64,000 nucleotides of DNA, from the NCBI GenBank assembly GCA_916048095.2, contig OU696591.1:1033501-1097500 (forward strand). The letters are read 5' to 3'. Source of the stretch: Sacculina carcini. Taxonomy: Eukaryota; Arthropoda; Thecostraca; Sacculinidae. Position numbers and translations under genes: made by a program. Positions 56,551 through 64,000 of the stretch are shown here, piece by piece. The notes beneath the pieces are model-generated. The model had not been told where the DNA came from, made no database searches, and worked only from the letters and a program-made list of their open reading frames with translations. Position 1 is the stretch's first letter. Every line of letters begins with the position of its first letter.

Positions 56551-59244
56551 ATGCTGGCTGTGGCTACTAACGGATCGAACATGCAATCACCAATGTGGAC
56601 GTCTGAACCGCACGATATGGGCGTGAGTGCTTGTGCGTGCGTTTTATGGGTTTCTTCCTTTGTTTATGCGTTTTATTGTTGATTCATACGTCAGTTTTTT
56701 ATATATATAATTGAGGTATTTGTATATGAAAAATTTGACCGAGATTTGTAAATTTCCTGCATTTCTTTTGCACGCAGACAACGCTTGTGGCGGCCCAGTT
56801 TCCAGGCGGAGTTGTGATTGGTGCGGACTCGCGAACTTCCACCGGGTATGCTGATGCCTTGTTCACCTATCAGATCAGATGAATGGCGGGACTGTTGCCT
56901 TTTCAACGGCACTGCCTGATGTTCCACTACTATATCTAGATGCTGTTTGCTTTGTTTGCTGTTTTTCTCCATCTTGTTTTTTCTTTCTCGCAAAGAAAAC
57001 TATCACCTGTACTCTTTTGGTTTGGTTCGTTGCTGTTCATTACTGGTGTAATCGATTCTTCGCTTTTCTGTCGTTTAATTTCTGCTGAAATTTTACGTCA
57101 CCCGCTCACTGGCGCAGGTCTTCTCCGATCTGTAATTAATTATAATTATATTAATTAATTTCAATGTGTTATAAATACATTCACACCATGAATCAACATA
57201 AATTGTTAAAACAACATTACAAATATGTGTAATGCATATCTACACGCGCGTGTATGTGTGTGTGTGTGTGTGTGTGTCAGGGTGTACGTTGCGAACCGCG
57301 TGTCGAACAAGATAACGCGCGTCACCGACACCGTGTACTGCTGCCGCTCCGGCTCGGCTGCCGACACTCAGGCGCTCGCCGAAATTGTCACCTACCGCAT
57401 GTCGTTCTATGAGCTGGAGACTGGCAAACCGGCAGCTGTCAAGCTGGTGGCCAACAAGTTCCGCGAGCTGTGCTACGATTACCGCGACCAGCTGTCTGCG
57501 TCGATTCTGTGTGCCGGCTATGACCGACAGCTGGGCGGACAGGTGCCTCTTACTACTACTATTATTATCACACATAAGACGTTCTGGAAGAGGTCTACGC
57601 CTGTGGCTCCAGCTAGAAATCCAACTTCTCACTCAGGTGGTCGGGTGCGGGGGTTATCCGCGATCGATAGTTAAATTTTAACTCTTGTTTTCCCCACGCC
57701 TTATCCAGACGAGCTTCGAAAATTCTCACCTTGTTAGCATTTACCACCCAACACTGCACCTCATCTTCTAACATCACACCTGACACTTCACATCTTCCAC
57801 CTCATCTTGAACATTATCCTGGTGTTTCCTCTGGTTCTTTGATTCTCTCTCATTCTGAAAATTCCTTCAGTGTATTCTTGGTTGTATTTGTGTGTTGTAT
57901 AATTTATTTATTGTTAATTTTTGTTATTTATTGAGGAGTGTGGGCTGAGTGGCATTATGAAATGTTATCGGATGAATTGTTTATTGTCATTGTCTTTTTC
58001 TCGCTAGAATTCTTTTTTGAACTTTCTACCTCCTTTGGGCGCTTCCGGTACACATGGGGTCACCGCAGGGTGGTAATAGTGCTTGCCTGTAATTAATAAC
58101 ACTGATAATGGAACTGTAAGAGTGCAGAAGCTATAAAGAGCATGAGCTAGCATTTAGGCAACGGTTCTGTTTAGCATCGGCTACTCTAGTTCTAACTACT
58201 TGCGTTCACCTGTATGTATATGACATGTGTGTCTGTCTGTATGTATGTTTGTGTGTTGTACACATTTCGTGCACATATGTGCATACTAGCATTGGTTGGA
58301 TCAATACTCACGCATTCGGCTTCTGCAATTGATCTCTCTGTGTAAAGGTTAAATGCCTCAAGTGACAGCTGCTACACGGGAAAAAATCGAAGGTTATGAA
58401 CACACAGGTGTGTCCCGTGTAGCTCGCTGCCACCGCAGAACCAACCCTCTCCACGCTATGGCGCCACAAGGACGGAAGATGTATTAGAGAGGACCACCTA
58501 CCCAGAATGCATGACACAACACATGACTGATATCTGGTACCATTTACTGCTGGGTGGACAGGGACTGTTGGATTATATAATTCACCCAGAGAAAATCACC
58601 TTCGCCGGGATTCGAACCACGGACCTCCCGCTTGTGAGGCGGGTGTGCTAACCACTACACCACACAGTCCAACAAATTCGTATTTGCATATTCGTATCAT
58701 TTTTCTATTCCACTGTTTTCCCTTCGACACTAAATCTCGTGTTTTTCGTGATTTGTCACGATGAATGGACTGCGACAAATAACACTAGCATGAATGATTG
58801 ACACCTGCTTCAGATATACTCGATACCGCTGGGAGGCATGATGGTGCGTCAAAAAGTGGCATCGGGAGGTTCAGGAAGCACCTACATCTACGGCTATCTG
58901 GACTCCAACTACCGCGAGGACTTCAGTCTCGAAGAATGCGTCGATTTCATAAGAAAAGGTGAGAACTTGCTGCATAAAACGTCACATGCAATGGCGTTGT
59001 TTTCTGCTTAGCAAGACTATTTGTGTCCACTCGGTGTGGTGTAGGAGCCGGTTCTAATAGTTGAGAACCAGCAGTATTTCATTGTGACAATTCGTTCATT
59101 GGTTGTTGTATTGTATCAGCTGTTTCGCTGGCCATTCACCGTGACGGTTCGAGTGGCGGGGTTTGTCGCGTGGCCGTCATCACGGCAGATGGAGTGGAAC
59201 GACGCACGTTCAGCGGCGACCAGCTATTCACACCAAGCACTTAG
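56551..59244 (+). CDS. PSMB6: Proteasome subunit beta type-6 (beta1, caspase-like activity)
   Basis: Five exons: 56551-56622, 56778-56845, 57281-57542, 58814-58958, 59120-59244 (672 nt, 223 residues, phases 0, 2, 0, 1). The 24-residue propeptide ends in Gly, directly before [21 protein letters not shown]25 is therefore the N-terminal nucleophile after autocleavage, and D17 and K33 of the mature chain are present. [49 protein letters not shown] and the [10 protein letters not shown] loop match the family. It forms the catalytic beta1 site of the 20S core. The intron 1 border falls exactly at the propeptide/mature junction. The C-terminus (LFTPST) is shorter than in human (239 residues). Divergent from RPS12; intron 3 hosts a SINE and another repeat. 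Confidence 0.96.
56874..57120. mobile_element. LINE 3'-end-like fragment in PSMB6 intron 2
   Basis: ATCAGATCAGATGA, followed by TTGCCTTTTCAACGGCACT, parallels the start of the LINE at 50868 and the fragment at 34398, all in the same orientation. The distal boundary is uncertain. Confidence 0.5.
57249..57278. repeat. (GT)n tract abutting the acceptor of PSMB6 exon 3
   Basis: The GT run ends TGTCAG at the 3' splice site, with no separate pyrimidine tract. Confidence 0.9.
57920..58105 (+). repeat. Dispersed repeat with TAA-type tail, copy 3, in PSMB6 intron 3
   Basis: Shares TTTGGGCGCTTCCGGTACA and GGTGGTAATAGTGCTTGCC with 4560-4797, then CTGTAATTAATAACACTGAT as a degraded tail. Confidence 0.75.
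58305..58672 (-). mobile_element. tRNA-Val-derived SINE in PSMB6 intron 3
   Basis: The minus-strand head (58672-58597) has box A GTGTAGTGGTTAGCAC, a perfect anticodon stem (CCCGC/GCGGG) around a CTCACAA loop (anticodon CAC, valine) and box B GGTTCGAATCC. The acceptor stem is missing and the T stem is mispaired, so it is not a working tRNA gene. A tRNA-unrelated body of about 290 bp follows, containing a GTAAATGGTACCAG motif common in SINE bodies. Confidence 0.85.
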
Positions 59245-59967
59245 AACGGTCCTGTGACATGCCCAGTGTTCAAGAACGGCCCTGTCGTATACAGGTCCAG
59301 TTTTTAGAACGGCTCTACATGCTTCAGTTGTGTAATATTAAAGTCGACACAACAACACTGTTCTCTCGACGTGGTGTCATCTGGAATGAAAATAGTTTTT
59401 TCCTGCTATTGATTCGCTGATGAATAAGCGGCTTTCTGGCAAATAAACAAAACAAACTTCAACTGAGTGTTTGTAATGGCTCGAGAGACAATCAAAAGAC
59501 ATCTTGATTCCAAAAATACCACCAGTTTGAAATACCATCGGATTGGGCCAAAATCGAGTTGAAAAAAGCGGGATGTCGCCTAATCAGAATTATAATAATT
59601 ATGGGCGTTGAATTGATTGTTGAATTCGCGCGACACGCCAGCCAATATGCTTGCCCTCCCTGAGAATGACATATTCGTCATATTCCCCGTGAGATCAGTA
59701 TGGTTCCCTGGTATCTTTTGCTCTCTGAATGCAGTGTTAGCAGACCAACAATATCGTCACTAACATCGACTATGTCAGGCACAAGCCACACATGGAAGTA
59801 GCATAACCGACACAGCATGGTTAAACACTGTAAATAACAACAATTCAAAGATCCAACCTAAGTTTAGGACGTGGGCGTTGGTTCATCTTAACCACATCTG
59901 GTCAATACCATAAACTTCCCTCAACGATACCCGCCATTTTTGCGTTCTGGTCACTTGGAATAGCTTG
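59245..59967. other. PSMB6 3'UTR and convergent spacer to UBIAD1
   Basis: Three copies of an AGAACGGYYCT motif lie at 59244-59315, just after the PSMB6 stop. An AATAAA at 59442-59447 is the likely PSMB6 poly(A) signal. The rest is unremarkable. Confidence 0.5.
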
Positions 59968-61571
59968 TCAGCGGGGCTGTGTGTGGAGATGAGGCAGTTT
60001 GGTGGCGTCGGACAGAGCAATGCCCAACACGTAGCACAGTCCGAGACACGCACTCAATCGGGCCGTGCGCTGCGGCGTGCTGCTCATACTGCTCGTGCGA
60101 AACTCGCGCTCGACACGGAACGCCGTCGGCATGGTGACACAGGGTAGCAGCAGCCACCAGCAGCCGTGAGCGCTGGCACAGGCGGCCAACATCACGTAGG
60201 GCGCAAACAACAGCACGGCATACACCAGCAGCGACATCTGCCGGCCGAGCGTCATGGCCAGCGTGACGATTCCGGCGCGTCGGTCGGCCTGCACGTCGCG
60301 CGTGTTGTTGCTGTGCACGATGGCCTCGGCGTTGAGCGCCAGAGGCACGGCGTAGACGAGCGCGGCGGCCGGCGGCGCGGAGCCCGTCTGCGTCAAATAG
60401 GCAAACAACACACTGACCGGGCCGAATATGACCAGCACGAGCAGGTCGCCGAGACCCACGTACTTCAGTCCCAGACCGCCCGTGTACAAAAACGAGCCGG
60501 ACAAACCGCCGAAGAACAGCAGCGCCAGGTGCTCGAGTCGCGCCGGAGTTGTAACGGCCAACACGACGAAACCGGCGCAGCCGACCAGATAGAGCAGTGC
60601 GCCGAGAGTTGCCAGTTCGTCGGTGGACAGCAGATGGTCGACGAGAACGCGGTCGTCGCTGCGTCGATCAGCGTCGACGCCGCGGGCAAAGTCGTAGAAC
60701 GTGTTGACGACATTGCCGGCAGCGTGGACGGCCGCCGCTGTCACGCCGGTCACCAGCAGCGTGCACACGCACAACTCGTCCGCCACCTGCGCACGATATA
60801 CCGCCCGTCTCAAGTGATCACTTTGACAAGACTGCAATGAGGTGAGTTAGAGAGCGGGAGACTCAAGCGACTGACTTGAGTCTTGGAATCAGTGGCGGCA
60901 TCATAAGGAGGCTTAGATGAGCTGGAACCCTCCAAAAAATCCCGACCATGAGCAACTTCTTTGTAGTTCCTCATTTTTCCACAGCCCCCCCCACATGACA
61001 AATCCTGGTGCCGCCACTGCTTGGAATGCACTCCTATTCTGGCTCAAGTTTGAATTGGCAGCCAAGATGCCGCATGACGACAATGCATCATGCGAATTGC
61101 AACGTGAGCATGCAGCTTGGTTCAAAATTGCCATTTTACCAAACAATTATCACGCATAAAAACAATTGTACTTTTTCTAGCTGTACACAAGTTCATTCGA
61201 AATTAACGGAACAACATAGTTAGTCATCGTTTTCCGACTAAAATGATCCGTCACACACGAAACCCTCCATGCGGCAATACGTCATACGCAACACGTTTGA
61301 TGAAAGAACTCAACCGTTGCACCTTTTGCCAGGGAGACGAAACTCAGGCCACTTGTGCACAAAGTGTGTGTTTTAGCCATTCGGTTACCTTATAAGCGAG
61401 CACGGTGCCGAGAAGAACCGGAACCAGGGACGCCGAGAACGACCATGGCCGCAGGGCAAGCACGTAGACCGACACTTTCATCCACCATCTGGTTGTGGAG
61501 ACCGGCTGAGATGTTGATGACTTACAAGCGGTGTTTGACACAGTGCGGCGCGCGGCATGTGCTGCCTCCAT
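59968..61571 (-). CDS. UBIAD1: UbiA prenyltransferase domain-containing protein 1
   Basis: Two exons on the minus strand: 61571-61389 and 60831-59968 (348 residues, phase 0). The ATG at 61571 is the first in frame. After a polar N-terminus comes [20 protein letters not shown], nearly the human sequence. The prenyl-diphosphate motifs follow: [18 protein letters not shown] (N104, D108, D113) and [13 protein letters not shown] (D240, D244). [20 protein letters not shown] and the [18 protein letters not shown] terminus are also conserved. Multiple hydrophobic helices make it a membrane enzyme. The family prenylates menadione to menaquinone-4 in ER/Golgi and interacts with HMG-CoA reductase in vertebrates. 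The intron holds a hAT MITE with intact TSD. Divergent from HDAC, 693 bp apart. Confidence 0.95.
60890..61019. mobile_element. hAT-type MITE, 130 bp, perfect 8-bp TSD
   Basis: Ends CAGTGGCGGCATCATAAGG and AAATCCTGGTGCCGCCACTG are inverted repeats. CTTGGAAT flanks exactly (60882-60889 and 61020-61027). UBIAD1 intron 1, plus strand coordinates. Confidence 0.95.
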
Positions 61572-62264
61572 TTTGGCTAGTATTCTGACCAAGATTTAAT
61601 ATTCAATTTAGATTGGATAAATCATTCAATTTCATTCACACACAGAAACACTGCATCAGTCCTATGTATACCGAACTTATACAGCCTACGCAGTAGCGAC
61701 AGAAAATGGCGTGAAAAGATCGAAACCGACCGAAGCACCCAAACAAACTAACTCTGACCAAGCAAGCAAGAAACTACACACTGACTCTATGACTCTGTGA
61801 AACTCCGTGTGAGAGCGGCCAGTCCAGGTTCAGGGAGAAACAATGACGACGTAGTGGGACAAATGATCGATAATGTAAATATTTGCTATTTATTAGTGTG
61901 ATTGTGCACGCGAAAGGGAGAGTCAGTGGAGGTGTCGAAGCCCCCTATGAATGGGCAGCCCCCACGAGTGTATCACCGTAATTGTCAAAATTGCGTCACA
62001 AATAGTGGCACTCATGCTTTTGTCTCGATAATTAAAATTTACACCAGATGATTTGCAAGCAGGCAAATCCAGCGACTGCACGAAACCTTGGTGTAGGAAT
62101 TATTTTCGAAGAACCTGTATACAAATTGGGCTTAACGACCTGGATATTATTTATTGCACTCGTGTACGATCTGGAATCCCTATGTCGTTACTAGCGGCTG
62201 ATATGACGACGATTGTGGCTCACTCAGTCGTTTTGCGTGGCTTGTTTATTTGGTCGTTTTGAAA
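61572..62264. promoter_or_regulatory. Shared divergent promoter region of UBIAD1 and HDAC
   Basis: 693 bp separate the two start codons. It must contain both promoters and 5'UTRs unless further non-coding exons exist. No TATA box is evident. Confidence 0.45.
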
Positions 62265-63145
62265 ATGTCATCGTCTGGATATAAGAAACGTGTTTGTTAT
62301 TATTACGATAGTAAGTGATTCATACCGTTTTAATAATTGCCGGTGAACTTTTCAATCCATGCGATATTAGTTTACTTGATCTAGTCATTTTCCTGCATGG
62401 TTATTTTCTAGGTTTCTATATTTATTCCTTACGATACCTGATACAATATCGGTGCAGTACAATACTTGATAATATATTGACACGGAACGATGTGGTTGTT
62501 TGTCAGGCGACGTGGGAAACTACTACTATGGCCAGGGACATCCGATGAAACCGCACAGAATTCGCATGACGCACAATCTCCTCCTCAACTATGGACTGTA
62601 CAGAAAAATGGAAATTTACGTGAGTTTGATGGCCATTCTTGCGATATTTTTTCACTCAACACACGTGACTTTTTGCATGCGCACTTTTATATTGAGACGT
62701 GTGGACACACACACACACACAGACGGTACCAAATGTATTGTATCGCGTGTTCATGTGTGCCAATATGTGTCTTTGGAGGGGCGTTTTATGTTGAAGTGAA
62801 TGTGTTGATTTGCGTGCGATTTCTGAGTACTCTTCACTGTTTTTACTAGTTGTTATTACTGGTTGTATCAGCAGTAATGAGTCAGACAGGCTTGTGACTG
62901 CCGCCTTCCAGTAATGTCTCATTTCTTCTTGAACAATTGTGTTTATGCTTGATGAACAATTCCACCTGGTAATATGTTTGTGTGTGTGTGTGTGCGTGTG
63001 TGTGCGTGTGTGTGCGTGTTGATACAGCGGCCTCATAAAGCCACCCAGGACGAGATGACCAAGTTTCACAGCGACGACTACATTCGCTTCCTGCGCTCAA
63101 TTCGGCCCGACAACATGTCCGAATACAACAAGCAAATGCAACGCT
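62265..63145 (+). CDS. HDAC1: Class I histone deacetylase (HDAC1/2), first three exons
   Basis: Exons 62265-62310, 62507-62619 and 63028-63145 (phases 1, 0, 1) encode residues 1-92 plus one base. The gene continues past the window edge. [40 protein letters not shown] and [19 protein letters not shown] are almost identical to human HDAC1/2, which fits this subclass better than HDAC3 or HDAC8. The enzyme removes acetyl groups from histone lysines in NuRD, Sin3 and CoREST complexes. The catalytic His-Asp residues lie in missing exons. Intron 2 begins with a (CA)n run and ends with (GT)n. Intron 3 is a long CA block followed by a GT-rich satellite. Confidence 0.95.
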
Positions 63146-63149
63146 GTAA

Positions 63150-63453
63150 TCACTGACTCACACATATATTCATACACACACATACTCTGACACACACTCA
63201 CACTGACACACTGATACACTGACACACACACACACACACATATACATACACACACTGACACACATACACACACCCACACACTCATACACATTCACCCACA
63301 CACACACACACCCATTTATACATACACATACACACATCCACACATGCACACACCCATTCATACATATACATATACACACACACACACACACACATTCGCA
63401 CATACACATACACACTCACATACACCCATTTATACATACACATACACATTCAT

Positions 63454-63495
<42 letters not shown>
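63150..63495. repeat. (CA)n-rich block at the start of HDAC intron 3
   Basis: CACACA runs punctuated by CTGACACA, CATTTATACATACA and CATTCACCCACA variants, beginning a few bases after the donor. Confidence 0.92.
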
Positions 63496-63514
63496 TCGCC
63501 ATGACTGTGTGTAT

Positions 63515-64000
63515 CTCTCTCTGTGTGTGTCAGTGTGTGTTATCTGTATAGTTCAATGTGTATACGTGTCAGTATGATACAACTTGTGTGTGTGTGTGTG
63601 TGTGTCAGTGTGTGTTTATTTGTATAGTTCAACTTGTATAGTATAAACAACTTGTGTGTGTGTGTGTGTGTGTTTGTGTCAGTGTGTGTGTTATCTGTTT
63701 AGTTCAATGTGTATACGTGTCAGTATGATACAACTTGTGTGTGTGTGTGTGTGTCAGTGTGTGTTTATTTGTATAGTTCAACTTGTATAGTATAAACAAC
63801 TTGTGTGTGTGTGTGTGTGTTTGTGTCAGTGTGTGTGTTATCTGTTTAGTTCAATGTGTATACGTGTCAGTATAATACAACTTGTGTGTGTGTGTGTGTG
63901 TGTCAGTGTGTGTTTATTTGTATAGTTCAACTTGTATAGTATAAACAACTTGTGTGTGTGTGTGTGTTTGTGTCAGTGTGTGTGTTATCTGTTTAGTTCA
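63515..64000. repeat. GT-rich satellite with two-monomer higher-order unit in HDAC intron 3
   Basis: Two alternating monomers of roughly 75 bp each begin with (GT)nCAGTGTGTG. One continues TTATCTGTTTAGTTCAATGT to GTCAGTATGATACAACTTG, the other TTTATTTGTATAGTTCAACT to GTATAGTATAAACAACTTG. Equivalent positions recur about every 147-151 bp (about 63568, 63719, 63866), and the array runs off the window. Confidence 0.92.

Noticed and set aside
58597..58672. Functional tRNA-Val(CAC) gene
   Set aside because: Box A, anticodon arm and box B are present, but there is no acceptor-stem pairing and the T stem is mispaired. A SINE body follows.
60166..60840. 224-codon plus-strand frame
   Set aside because: Antisense shadow of the GC-rich UBIAD1 exon 2, whose identity is certain.

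Overview
The window is animal nuclear DNA. Genes are split by GT-AG introns, and (CA/GT)n microsatellites and decayed transposons fill the introns and spacers. The protein set is metazoan: DNAJA2, LACTB2, UBE2G2, VPS36, RPS12, PSMB6, UBIAD1 and a class I HDAC. Gene density is moderately high, with eight conserved genes in the last 29 kb. I suspect an invertebrate, possibly a lophotrochozoan, but nothing here fixes the phylum.

Layout. Positions 1-1250 hold a hAT fragment and a 5'-truncated LINE. Positions 1497-3806 hold the first three exons of a secreted thrombospondin-type-1 protein whose 3' exons I cannot place with confidence. Positions 3807-21700 are gene-poor. They contain L2/CR1-like LINE remnants, a two-copy dispersed repeat, pogo-like MITEs, and hAT MITEs that are partly nested. 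Positions 21748-33495 hold a ten-exon gene for a roughly 2080-residue protein with about 23 C2H2 zinc fingers. From 34.9 kb on come DNAJA2 (-), LACTB2 (+), UBE2G2 (+), VPS36 (-), RPS12 (-), an intact LINE (-), PSMB6 (+), UBIAD1 (-) and HDAC1/2 (+, cut by the window edge).

Five neighbours act in protein synthesis, folding or disposal: DNAJA2 (Hsp70 co-chaperone), UBE2G2 (ERAD ubiquitin conjugation), VPS36 (ESCRT-II sorting), RPS12 (ribosome) and PSMB6 (proteasome beta1). This may be chance clustering of housekeeping genes. Three gene pairs are divergent: DNAJA2/LACTB2, RPS12/PSMB6 (now separated by the LINE) and UBIAD1/HDAC.

All multi-exon models were assembled by hand. Intron phases agree at every junction and coding lengths sum to multiples of three. 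Two recurring structures stand out. Many 3' splice sites sit just after a sense-strand (GT)n tract. Several short hAT-type elements still carry clean 8-bp target-site duplications, including one inserted inside another. I did not find a clearly new multi-gene system.
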